A stretch of 64,000 nucleotides of DNA, taken from assembly GCF_004770145.1 (NCBI RefSeq), contig NZ_RQFW01000005.1:186001-250000 (forward strand), in the 5' to 3' direction. The stretch comes from Leptospira bourretii (GTDB lineage: Bacteria > Spirochaetota > Leptospiria > Leptospirales > Leptospiraceae). Under the pieces are notes generated by a model. That model searched no databases. It had not been told where the DNA came from and saw only the letters and a list, made by a program, of their open reading frames with translations. The position numbers were made by a program, and so were the translations under genes. Positions 33,267 to 40,568 of the stretch are shown piece after piece; position 1 is the first letter of the stretch, and every line of letters begins with the position of its first letter.

Positions 33267-34610
33267 ATGGATGTTGCAAAATTAGATGCCTGGTATCGTA
33301 GGTTACTTGTAGTTTCCTCCATTATTGCTGGGGGATTTCAAGTATATTACGAAGGTAATGTTTGGATCAATGCTGTTTTCGTTGTTCTGATGGCAGGAGT
33401 TGTGGGTTATTTCACAAATTTCCTTGCGATTAAAATGTTATTCCAACCTAAACATGGTAAGGTGCTTGGTTGGTCAGGTCTTGTTCCCAAAAACAAATCC
33501 AAAATTGCAAAATCACTCGGTGAAAGTATCCAAAGTAACCTCCTTCATCCGGATATTATTTTAACTTATATTTATGAGCGAAACCTAGTCGAAACGGGAA
33601 TTCAAAAAATCGTCAAAGAAATTGATGAAGCCATCCATAACGTAGAAATCCGAACCATGCTTGTCACCAAAATCATTTCTATGTTAAAGGAAAGAGGACC
33701 AGAAATTTTAGAAGTCATCTTTGATTTTTCAGAAGAAACAATGAAAAAGATGGCAGAACGTCCAGAAGAAGTGCAAAAACTTTGGGACTACACAAAAGAA
33801 CGCCTAACATACTATCTAACCGAAGAAACCAATCGTGAAGAGTTGGGAAAACAACTCCGAGTGGTATTACTGGAAGAAATGCCAAAACTGGCAAACTTAC
33901 TCAACGAAGGATTAGAAGAGTATTTAAAAACAAGAAGTACGCTTGGTAAAATTGGGATTGGAGTGAAAAAGATTTTTTCTTTTAACGAAGAAGCCATTCG
34001 TGAACTTTTAGAACGATTTGTGAAAGATCCTGAAACCTCAGACCAGTTTATGAAGATGATGGATGAGATGATGGCAGGTCTCCAAGAAAGATTAAACTCC
34101 AAAGAAACACAAGAATTCATTACTGGAAAAATTTCCAATTGGTTAGAAGCAAGTGGTGATTACGCAAGACAAAACCTTTTGCCATCGGGAATTGAAAGAT
34201 TACAATCTTACTTAGATGATCCAAACAACTGGGAAGAAATAGAAAAGAATTTTTTCCGTGCTGTGGATTGGGTTAAAAAACGACTTCTTGAATTTATGAA
34301 TAGTGAAGAAGGAAAAGTTTATCTCAAAACCAATATAGAAAAATTTGTCCACAATATCAATGTCACTGCCCTTGTCGAAGAACGTGTGATGGCACTTGAC
34401 ACAGACGATTTGGAAAAAATGATTTTGGATAATACTGGCGGAAACCTTGTCGTTATACAATTCCTCGGCGGAATTTTAGGAATGATTGCAGGACTCATCC
34501 AAGTCCATATCTATTTTGCAGTACCTGTGGGAACATTAGTGCTCATCACATACATTGCCCATTACAGAAACCAAAAGCGGATCCTTGCGGAATCAGAACG
34601 AACAATATGA
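33267..34610 (+). CDS. DUF445 membrane protein
   Basis: 447 residues. An N-terminal hairpin of two membrane helices (VWINAVFVVLMAGVVGYFTN), then the family block FLAIKMLFQPKHGKVLGWSGLVPKNKSKIAKSLGE, a long helical, amphipathic middle part and a C-terminal helix hairpin (IQFLGGILGMIAGLIQVHI, TLVLITYIAHY). DUF445 is widespread and without a defined activity, proposed as membrane-linked. The gene is coupled in a run of four with overlaps at both ends (SD GAGGAATAGG; ATGA with the next). Confidence 0.85.
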   Translation: MDVAKLDAWYRRLLVVSSIIAGGFQVYYEGNVWINAVFVVLMAGVVGYFTNFLAIKMLFQPKHGKVLGWSGLVPKNKSKIAKSLGESIQSNLLHPDIILTYIYERNLVETGIQKIVKEIDEAIHNVEIRTMLVTKIISMLKERGPEILEVIFDFSEETMKKMAERPEEVQKLWDYTKERLTYYLTEETNREELGKQLRVVLLEEMPKLANLLNEGLEEYLKTRSTLGKIGIGVKKIFSFNEEAIRELLERFVKDPETSDQFMKMMDEMMAGLQERLNSKETQEFITGKISNWLEASGDYARQNLLPSGIERLQSYLDDPNNWEEIEKNFFRAVDWVKKRLLEFMNSEEGKVYLKTNIEKFVHNINVTALVEERVMALDTDDLEKMILDNTGGNLVVIQFLGGILGMIAGLIQVHIYFAVPVGTLVLITYIAHYRNQKRILAESERTI

Positions 34611-35131
34611 GTGTGAAAGAAGAAAACCATCCTCCTTATTTTGCCATTTTATTGTTTTTAACATGCATCGTCGGATTTACGATGCAGTGTACTTCGAAAA
34701 AAAGTTTTGTTAAATTGGTAACAAAAGAAAATGAAACAGGACTTTTGTATTTAGTTCGCCCAGATCATACTTCCCTTTCCATTTGGAACTACGACTGTTT
34801 GATTTCACGTTATCCAGACAAATTTTCTTCGTCAATCAAACCCACTCCCATTTTTAAAATTGAACTTGAGAATGCATCATTAGGTTTTATTCGGTTACCG
34901 GAAGGAACCTACCGTTTGGATGTCATAGGGAAAGAAGATACAACAAAAGTATTCCAAATCAAAAAAGGAGAAGAAAAATATTTTGAACTTAAAATATTCA
35001 GTGAAACAAAATTAAGTAGGAGCGAACTCACCTTTAAAGAATTCAATAAAGAGTCAGCTCTAACAGAAATTCTTTCAACACCAACCTTCACCGAATCTCG
35101 TTTTGAATCAGTACAAATGCCGATTGAGTAG
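34607..35131 (+). CDS. Hypothetical exported or lipoprotein
   Basis: 174 residues, not recognised. Signal sequence YFAILLFLTCIVGFTMQCTSKK, where QC is a plausible lipobox cysteine near residue 27. The mature part (LVTKENETGLLYLVRPDHTS, IKPTPIFKIELENASLGFIRL, EGTYRLDVIGKE) is strand-rich. The GFIRLPEGTYRLDV stretch recalls the DUF2846 type, in which a peptide-derived beta domain is anchored in the membrane. ATGA overlap with DUF445 gene; 3' end overlaps the convergent alpha/beta hydrolase by 24 bases. Confidence 0.6.
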   Translation: MSVKEENHPPYFAILLFLTCIVGFTMQCTSKKSFVKLVTKENETGLLYLVRPDHTSLSIWNYDCLISRYPDKFSSSIKPTPIFKIELENASLGFIRLPEGTYRLDVIGKEDTTKVFQIKKGEEKYFELKIFSETKLSRSELTFKEFNKESALTEILSTPTFTESRFESVQMPIE

Positions 35132-35950
35132 AACCAAAAAATCTTTTGCAAACTTTGATCGACCAAGATTCATCCAGTCGACATGCCCCCCACCACGTAT
35201 TTCCCAAAACACTTTAGGTTCTTTTGCTAAACCAAAAATCTGTTTTCCATTTTCAAAAAATATAACCGTATCTTCAGTTCCATGAATGATTAAAAGTGGA
35301 ATAGGAGAAAGATTCGCAATGGAATCACGTGGACTTGTGTGGTCATGAAATACCCAAGAAAATAAATTCCCCATTGGAGGAAAGATCACATGATTCATTG
35401 TTTGTTTAGCAACTTCCCGATAAGAAGGAAAGGATCCATCAATACAAAGTAAAACAACTTCGTTTTTATCTTTCCAATCGGCGACAGAGCGCATCGCGAT
35501 GGCACCACCTAAACTTTGGCCATAAACAATTAACTTGGAACCTCTTTCCCTCGTTGCTTGTAATGCATAATCTAAAACTAGTTTGCTATCATCCAGAATA
35601 TCTTCAGGATCGGGATCTCCTTCCGATTCACCATAACCTCTATAGTCAAATACGATGAGTTCATACCCATGGTTCACAAGCCAAACAAGAGATAAAAAAT
35701 GAGCACTCATGTTTTGTCCATTCCCATGAAATTGCAAAATGACCGCTTTGGGTGTTTCTTGTTGTTTCGAATAAATCCGCCAAACATTTAACTTCACCCC
35801 ATCTTTTGTTGTTAAAAAAGTGGGAATATACGAAAAACCCATTTGTGTAGGTGTAAAATAAGTTTCTTTTGTTGGATGATAATACAAAGATGAACAATTA
35901 AAAAAAAGAAAATTAAAACAAATAATGATAAGATATAAGTGCTTCTTCAT
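35108..35950 (-). CDS. Alpha/beta hydrolase lipoprotein-like
   Basis: About 280 residues, serine hydrolase of the BEM46/YqiA-like kind. A hydrophobic N-terminus ends in FLFFNCSSLYY, a possible lipobox. Oxyanion and strand region ILQFHGNGQNMSAHFLSL, then VFDYRGYGESEGDPDP, nucleophile elbow YGQSLGGAIAMR (Ser), late Asp in IHGTEDTVIFFENG and His in GGGHVDW; the triad is complete. ATG 35950 has GGAGAAAG 5 bases before it; an ATG at 35965 is an alternative but would overlap that SD. The start lies inside the end of the DUF4105 gene by 38 bases, so the two are co-transcribed. Confidence 0.82.
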   Translation of the reverse strand: MKKHLYLIIICFNFLFFNCSSLYYHPTKETYFTPTQMGFSYIPTFLTTKDGVKLNVWRIYSKQQETPKAVILQFHGNGQNMSAHFLSLVWLVNHGYELIVFDYRGYGESEGDPDPEDILDDSKLVLDYALQATRERGSKLIVYGQSLGGAIAMRSVADWKDKNEVVLLCIDGSFPSYREVAKQTMNHVIFPPMGNLFSWVFHDHTSPRDSIANLSPIPLLIIHGTEDTVIFFENGKQIFGLAKEPKVFWEIRGGGHVDWMNLGRSKFAKDFLVLLNRHLY

Positions 35951-37910
35951 AAAATCTTTCTCCATTAACTTCTAATCGTATTTCATGTATATTTGAAAAT
36001 GCATAACGAACCTTAAAGGTTACGTAATAAGAATTCAAATTATGGCTTAGTTGGTAGTTTTGGGCAGTGGCACCTGTATAAATTTTCCATGCACCCCACT
36101 CATTTTGATACAGTAAACTAAGGTTTCCACCATAACGAATTCCATTTTCAAACATCCTTCCATTTTGAGCTTTCACTCCACCAAGAATACTTAATACACC
36201 TAAACTCATCGGTGTTTTTCCAAATTCATTGGAAAAAGAATACCCCATACGAAGGTCAAAGTTACCAACTTGTTTCCTAAGAGTTTCGTTATTGTTTTGA
36301 TAAACGGCAGTTTGGATACCTGTATCAAAAAAATAGGAAAAATCTTTTGAAATTGCATTATAGGGATTCAAAGAAGCTACTTTAATGGCACTTACAGACG
36401 TTAGCTCTGGCTTTTGATTCTCATACGCCCGAACCGTTGTGTCGAAAAATGCCAATTCCGAATTGGGAGCATGACCTTTACTTACATTCAATAGGTCGTG
36501 GTATGCGATTCTATATTTAAACTCTGCAAAATTTCCTAAAGAAGAGACACCAAAGGATGTGGCAACTCGGCTCAAAGGATGTGAGGCTTCCGGTGGTGTG
36601 GACAAAGGCACTTGTTCTTTTGGAGTATATTCATCATTTTGTTTACTTCGAAAAACGAGTAACTTATCGTAATAATCTTTGTGTTGTTTCGGGATCTCCG
36701 CATTACTTGAATACCGATAACGATATGTGTCAAGAACTGCATCAGTAACCAAAGACATTCGAAAGTTTTCTTTTGGTTCTGGTAGGAATGCATTTTCAAA
36801 ACGAATCATATCAAAGTAGGTGGTTTTTTCATCCTCTGTCATATCATAAAGTTTATATTTAATTTTGGAATACAAAGATGGGCGATATTTTTTCGAAATC
36901 ACAAAACCATCTTCAGCTAAGTAAAGTTTTATGGTGTCACCAGGAGCCACTATCCAACCAGTTTTTTTACTGATATCTAATTCAGGAATGGATACTTCTA
37001 AAAATTCCATTAAATGATAAGAACAGTTTTCATTGATAAAAAAATAATCAAAGTCTGCCCTTCCCATTTCCCAAAGATGCCGGATCAATCTATCTCTTTC
37101 TTCAGGTTTTAACTTTAGTTTGTATTCCCAAAGATCCCGACTTTCCATATCATTGTATTCATTTACTTTTAGATAATAAGGAAAGATGGCAAAGGTACCG
37201 GGATACCCACCGGTTAATCCTTTCACTGCATATGCAAACCCATTCATTTCCCCCGGATTGGCAGCATAATTGACTCCATAATCTAATAACTCAGAGTTTT
37301 CATTTACCTTATTATTGAGTTTGATGAGTGTATGTCCAAACATAGAAGCTGGTGCTTGCATATAATAAGATGAAAACACAACGGATATCGAATCGGGAGT
37401 AAGAGTTTCTTTCCAAACTTCAAAACGTGGACATTGGACCTCGTTCATTCGATTGAAATCAAATTTAAGTTTTCCTTTCAACCAATGGTATCTTTCTGGA
37501 TAGGCACATTGAGGATGTTGTAATCCTTCAGGAATTGGTTCTTCTGTAAAAAAACTATGAAGGGTTGCGATTAACTCTTTTTCTGGATGGTATTTTCCCT
37601 CATCCGAAAGAAAATAACGTTTGTTATCGACTTCACTTTCCCAAAATCCCCATCTGGTCTTTTTAAATCTAAGCAAACGATACCAATGGGTTTCTTCGGC
37701 AAGATGTCTTTCTTTCGATTCATTGATCAGTTCTTCTAGGTATTGTTTGCTTTTGGGAGATTTTGGAATTTCTTTCCCTTGTTTTCTTGCCGTTAAAAAA
37801 TCTAATTCAAGTATGTTTTGTTCGCCAGTGGGTTCGATGGCCCCAAGCGATGTTGTAAAGAGGATGAAAAGAAAAGTAAGTAAGTACAGAGGAAACACCA
37901 GAGCATCCAA
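35913..37910 (-). CDS. DUF4105 protein with beta-barrel-like C-terminus
   Basis: 665 residues, exported (signal PLYLLTFLFILFTTSLGAIEP). Residues about 160-330 match DUF4105: SVVFSSYYMQAPASMFGHTL, NYAANPGEMNGFAYAVKGLTGGYPG, EERDRLIRHLWEMG and FINENCSYHLMEFLE with a conserved Cys-x-H. That domain resembles the Lnb/NlpC-like group proposed as periplasmic hydrolase. After residue about 430 the sequence alternates and ends in EEALISYHYLF with a terminal Phe, the sign of an outer-membrane beta-barrel. So the protein is probably an outer-membrane barrel with a periplasmic enzyme-like domain. Start ATG at 37910; co-transcribed with the hydrolase gene. Confidence 0.72.
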   Translation of the reverse strand: MDALVFPLYLLTFLFILFTTSLGAIEPTGEQNILELDFLTARKQGKEIPKSPKSKQYLEELINESKERHLAEETHWYRLLRFKKTRWGFWESEVDNKRYFLSDEGKYHPEKELIATLHSFFTEEPIPEGLQHPQCAYPERYHWLKGKLKFDFNRMNEVQCPRFEVWKETLTPDSISVVFSSYYMQAPASMFGHTLIKLNNKVNENSELLDYGVNYAANPGEMNGFAYAVKGLTGGYPGTFAIFPYYLKVNEYNDMESRDLWEYKLKLKPEERDRLIRHLWEMGRADFDYFFINENCSYHLMEFLEVSIPELDISKKTGWIVAPGDTIKLYLAEDGFVISKKYRPSLYSKIKYKLYDMTEDEKTTYFDMIRFENAFLPEPKENFRMSLVTDAVLDTYRYRYSSNAEIPKQHKDYYDKLLVFRSKQNDEYTPKEQVPLSTPPEASHPLSRVATSFGVSSLGNFAEFKYRIAYHDLLNVSKGHAPNSELAFFDTTVRAYENQKPELTSVSAIKVASLNPYNAISKDFSYFFDTGIQTAVYQNNNETLRKQVGNFDLRMGYSFSNEFGKTPMSLGVLSILGGVKAQNGRMFENGIRYGGNLSLLYQNEWGAWKIYTGATAQNYQLSHNLNSYYVTFKVRYAFSNIHEIRLEVNGERFYEEALISYHYLF

Positions 37911-37940
37911 TGGTTGGATACTCTGATTTTTTACAAAGGT

Positions 37941-38426
37941 TTAGATTTTGCAGTAATTTTTTACTGTTTGGTCTTTTTCCAAAGTTTCGTGAAGGTTTGA
38001 CAACATCAAACTAGGGTTTGCTTTTGATTCTTCGGTGAAGATTCTAGAGTAGTTTTCTTTTACCACTTCGCTGAATCGAGCACCAGATTTACATTCAAAA
38101 AGAGTGGCTAGGTTAGAAAGTTTTTCCCCTTTGCCAGCTGCCATTTCTTGTTCCAAACTATCAAAGTTCATGTGCACATAGATTTCACGTGCATGTTCTT
38201 TTTGGGCAACGCCATCTGCTGTACAGTTAGATGTTCCCGTTGTAATTCCAAAGGTTTGGCTTCCCGCAGTTCCGTTTGTTGTAGCAACAAAAATTTGGTT
38301 ACCACCTGGCATAACAAGAGTTCCAAGTCCGCATCCCGCCATACCGTATTTAGGTGCAGCAGACATTTGAGACGCAAGGAGAACCATAGAGATTCCGATT
38401 GTGGAGATGAGTGTTAACTTTTTCAT
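37941..38426 (-). CDS. DUF3015 family protein, copy 2
   Basis: 161 residues, exported (signal TLISTIGISMVLLASQMSAAP). The family core is YGMAGCGLGTLVMPGGNQIFVATTNGTAGSQTFGITTGTSNC with two Cys, as in the adjacent copy. DUF3015 proteins are small secreted proteins of Gram-negatives with no known activity. Good SD (AAGGAGATATG), about 16 bases after the upstream copy's stop, so a two-gene operon. The N-terminus of the mature protein and the GSQTFGIT block match copy 1, but the C-terminal part (FECKSGARFSEVVKENYSRI) differs. Confidence 0.85.
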   Translation of the reverse strand: MKKLTLISTIGISMVLLASQMSAAPKYGMAGCGLGTLVMPGGNQIFVATTNGTAGSQTFGITTGTSNCTADGVAQKEHAREIYVHMNFDSLEQEMAAGKGEKLSNLATLFECKSGARFSEVVKENYSRIFTEESKANPSLMLSNLHETLEKDQTVKNYCKI

Positions 38427-38442
38427 TTTATTTCATATCTCC

Positions 38443-38949
38443 TTAGATTTGTGAACAAGACTTAGCGAGGATTTTATCGCTTTTAACTTCTGATTTAACT
38501 GCTGAAAGTAAACTTGCAGGTGTTGAATCTTCAGTGATGAGTTTGGCATAGTTTTCTTTCGTCACTTGGCCAAATCGGGAAATAGAATCATTAGAACAAC
38601 CAAGAAGGTTTCCAAGAGACTCTAATTTTTCACCTTTCCCAGAAGCCATTTCTTGGCCTAGAGAATCGTAGTTCATTGTTACGAACAATTCTTGAACTTT
38701 GTCTTGTTTTACAACACCATCAGCAGTACAGTTGGAAGTTCCAGACGTAATACCAAAGGTTTGGTTTCCATAAATTCCATTTGTCGTAGCAACTAAGATT
38801 TGCTCACCACTGCTATTCTTTTGAAACACGTATGTTCCCAGTCCACAACCAGCCATACCATATTTTTTTGCTTCTACAGAAGTAGATGTCAAAGAGACAG
38901 CTACAACGGCAGCAGACAAAAACAGGATTGAGGTAATTCTTTTTCCCAT
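38443..38949 (-). CDS. DUF3015 family protein, copy 1
   Basis: 168 residues with signal ITSILFLSAAVVAVSLTSTSVEAKK. Core KYGMAGCGLGTYVFQKN then GEQILVATTNGIYGNQTFGITSGTSNCTADG, so the same DUF3015 signature as the second copy at 37941. Compared with it there is an extra Lys/Asn insertion after GTYV. SD AAAGGAG precedes the ATG. It opens the unit and is divergent from the TRL-like genes across a 591-base gene-free region. Confidence 0.87.
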   Translation of the reverse strand: MGKRITSILFLSAAVVAVSLTSTSVEAKKYGMAGCGLGTYVFQKNSSGEQILVATTNGIYGNQTFGITSGTSNCTADGVVKQDKVQELFVTMNYDSLGQEMASGKGEKLESLGNLLGCSNDSISRFGQVTKENYAKLITEDSTPASLLSAVKSEVKSDKILAKSCSQI

Positions 38950-39540
38950 TTCGAATTCTCCTTTTGAAACTTTCGAATCAAATTCGGACGAAATCTATCG
39001 GAAGGATTTATTTTAGTCAAAAACTTTTTAATTACACGAGGAAAATAATCAATTACTTCGATTCTCACTAACACGAAACAAACGAGAACGCCTCATCAAA
39101 AAAAACCAATTTGCAAACCGCAAAGTTTTTTTTAGAATAAAGCCAATTGTTTCGGATAAAGTAGTGTTCCGTCGCCCTGGAAAACCCCTTTTACAGAATG
39201 TAAAAAATTCAACTACAAATGCACATGCTGGAAAATGCAACCAGCTACCGTCTTCTGGCTATTGAACACCATTCACTTTCTGGAATGTTTAAACTTAAGG
39301 GGTTTCAGCCAAAATTCCAGAAGTGAATTAAAAAAGATGATACACTAACACAAGAACGAAAGTTGGCGTGAAATCTGTATTAGGGGAGCTTATCTGACCA
39401 GAGTTATGTGAGGCCTACTCCCAAGTCAAATTAAAAAAAAGGCGTCAAACTGTTCAGTTTTTCTTTATTTGCATAAATGTTTTTTTTTTGATTTGATTGA
39501 AATCCCAAGAAAATTTCCAATCGTCGCCTAGGAGACAAAT
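38950..39540. other. 591-base gene-free divergent region
   Basis: No coding region I can support. Its only long frame on the minus strand (39049-39240) lacks a ribosome site and similarity and is rejected. The region holds two promoters in opposite directions by position, an inverted repeat at 39271-39328, a perfect 6-bp palindrome AAACTG/CAGTTT at 39447-39460, and a T-rich run before the first TRL-like gene with CTAGGAGACAAAT as ribosome site. Long AT-rich runs and lack of a frame suggest a regulatory tract or a decayed gene. Confidence 0.55.
39271..39328. repeat. Imperfect inverted repeat (15 bp, one bulge)
   Basis: ATTCACTTTCTGGAAT (39271-39286) and ATTCCAGAAGTGAAT (39314-39328) are complementary apart from one extra base, with 27 bases between. 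No T-run follows on either strand, so it is not a typical terminator. It could be an operator or a structured RNA element of unknown role. Confidence 0.4.
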
Positions 39541-39858
39541 ATGAAGTTAAAAATAGCATCGATTGCAATTTTTTCTCTAGTCGCTTTGGTGAATTGTTCA
39601 TCAGGGTATCAGACTGGTGGGTTTGCAGTGTTCCAAAACTACACTTTGAACAAAGACGTTTCAACTGGCACAGACCTTGGAACAAAAACTGGTAAAGCAT
39701 GTGTATCCAACATCATGGGTTGGATGACAACTGGTGAAGGTGGAGTTAAAGAAGCAAGTGCAAAAGTAGATATGAAAAAAGTAAAAGCTGTAGACTACCA
39801 AATCACAGGCTTCCTAACAATTTGGACTAGAGTTTGCACTATTGCGAGGGGAGACTAA
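39541..39858 (+). CDS. TRL-like lipoprotein, copy 1
   Basis: 105 residues. Signal plus lipobox IFSLVALVNCSSGY. The mature part matches the TRL (tRNA-associated locus) family: GFAVFQNYTLNKDVSTGTDLG, TKTGKACVSNIMGWMTTGEGG, VKEASA and VKAVDYQITGF, ending VCTIARGD. Function of the family is unknown; small secreted proteins are usual. SD CTAGGAG directly upstream. The last codons (ARGD, encoded GCGAGGGGAGAC) supply the ribosome site for the next gene; the TAA and ATG share one A (39858). Confidence 0.85.
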   Translation: MKLKIASIAIFSLVALVNCSSGYQTGGFAVFQNYTLNKDVSTGTDLGTKTGKACVSNIMGWMTTGEGGVKEASAKVDMKKVKAVDYQITGFLTIWTRVCTIARGD

Positions 39859-40181
39859 TGAAAAATTTAATCAGAGTTTTAGGTGTATTAATCATCGCTG
39901 TTTTTTTTGCTAATTGTTCCGTTCAATACACAACGCCACCGGGATATCTTTTTCAAAATATTACAATGAACAAAGACGTTTCCACAGGAAATGACATTGG
40001 AACCAAAACAGGAACTGCATGTACTCATGGTGTTCTTTCCATTTTTTATTTAGGAGATGGGGGAATTGGAGCAGCAGCAGAACAAGGTGGAATCAAAGTT
40101 GTGAAAGCTGTTGATTATTCACGACTTTCTTTGTTAACTCTCTTATACAGCAGAGTTTGTACAATTGCGAGAGGAGACTAA
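39858..40181 (+). CDS. TRL-like lipoprotein, copy 2
   Basis: 107 residues. Start ATG at 39858, sharing its first base with the TAA of copy 1. Lipobox IIAVFFANCSV, then PPGYLFQNITMNKDVSTGND, GTKTGTACTHGVLSIFYLGDGG, IKVVKAVDYSRL, ending SRVCTIARGD. About two-thirds of the mature residues are shared with copy 1, except the middle. A longer frame from 39834 lies inside copy 1 and is not used. SD is the GAGGGGAGAC end of copy 1. Confidence 0.85.
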   Translation: MKNLIRVLGVLIIAVFFANCSVQYTTPPGYLFQNITMNKDVSTGNDIGTKTGTACTHGVLSIFYLGDGGIGAAAEQGGIKVVKAVDYSRLSLLTLLYSRVCTIARGD

Positions 40182-40182
40182 G

Positions 40183-40509
40183 ATGAAAAAATTTAACCTT
40201 TTATTTGTAATGATGATCGGGTTTGCCCTTTTCAATTGTGCCGTTGCTGGTCCAGGATATGGGATTAATCCAGGAAGCTTGTACACCAATGTAACACTCA
40301 ATAAGGATATTTCAACTGCAACCGAAGTAGGAGCTAAAACTGGAGACGCTTGTGCGTATTCCATTATTTATGCAATTACTGTTGGAGATGCGAGTATCAA
40401 GAGTGCTCAAGAAGACGGTGGAATCAAGGTTGTGAAAGCTGTAGATTACCAATATACTAATATTCTTGGTCTTTATACAAGCGTTTGTACAATCGCAAGA
40501 GGAGACTAA
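40183..40509 (+). CDS. TRL-like lipoprotein, copy 3
   Basis: 108 residues. Start ATG at 40183, one base after the stop of copy 2; a TTG at 40165 is an alternative but lies in copy 2. Lipobox MIGFALFNCAV, then GYGINPGSLYTNVTLNKDIS, GAKTGDACAYSIIYAITVGD, IKVVKAVDYQY and SVCTIARGD at the end. This copy has the most typical TRL match (SLYTNVT, VGDASIKSAQEDGG) and may be nearest to the ancestral form. Its final AGAGGAGAC has no gene after it, which shows that the SD-like string is a product of the conserved C-terminus. A strong hairpin follows at 40519. Confidence 0.87.
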   Translation: MKKFNLLFVMMIGFALFNCAVAGPGYGINPGSLYTNVTLNKDISTATEVGAKTGDACAYSIIYAITVGDASIKSAQEDGGIKVVKAVDYQYTNILGLYTSVCTIARGD

Positions 40510-40518
40510 TTCCTCCTT

Positions 40519-40548
40519 ACCATTGCCTAGTTTTCATTAGGCAATGGT
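40519..40548. terminator. 11-bp perfect hairpin between convergent genes
   Basis: ACCATTGCCTA (40519-40529) pairs with TAGGCAATGGT (40538-40548) around an 8-base loop. It lies between the TRL-like stop and the end of the beta-lactamase-fold gene. No clear T-run on either strand, but position suggests a two-way terminator or RNA-end stabiliser. Confidence 0.55.
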
Positions 40549-40568
40549 ATAATCTCTACCCCTTCCCC

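Noticed and set aside
39049..39240. 63-residue frame on the minus strand in the DUF3015/TRL gap
   Set aside because: No ribosome site, no similarity to a known family, low-quality amino-acid composition; treated as non-coding.
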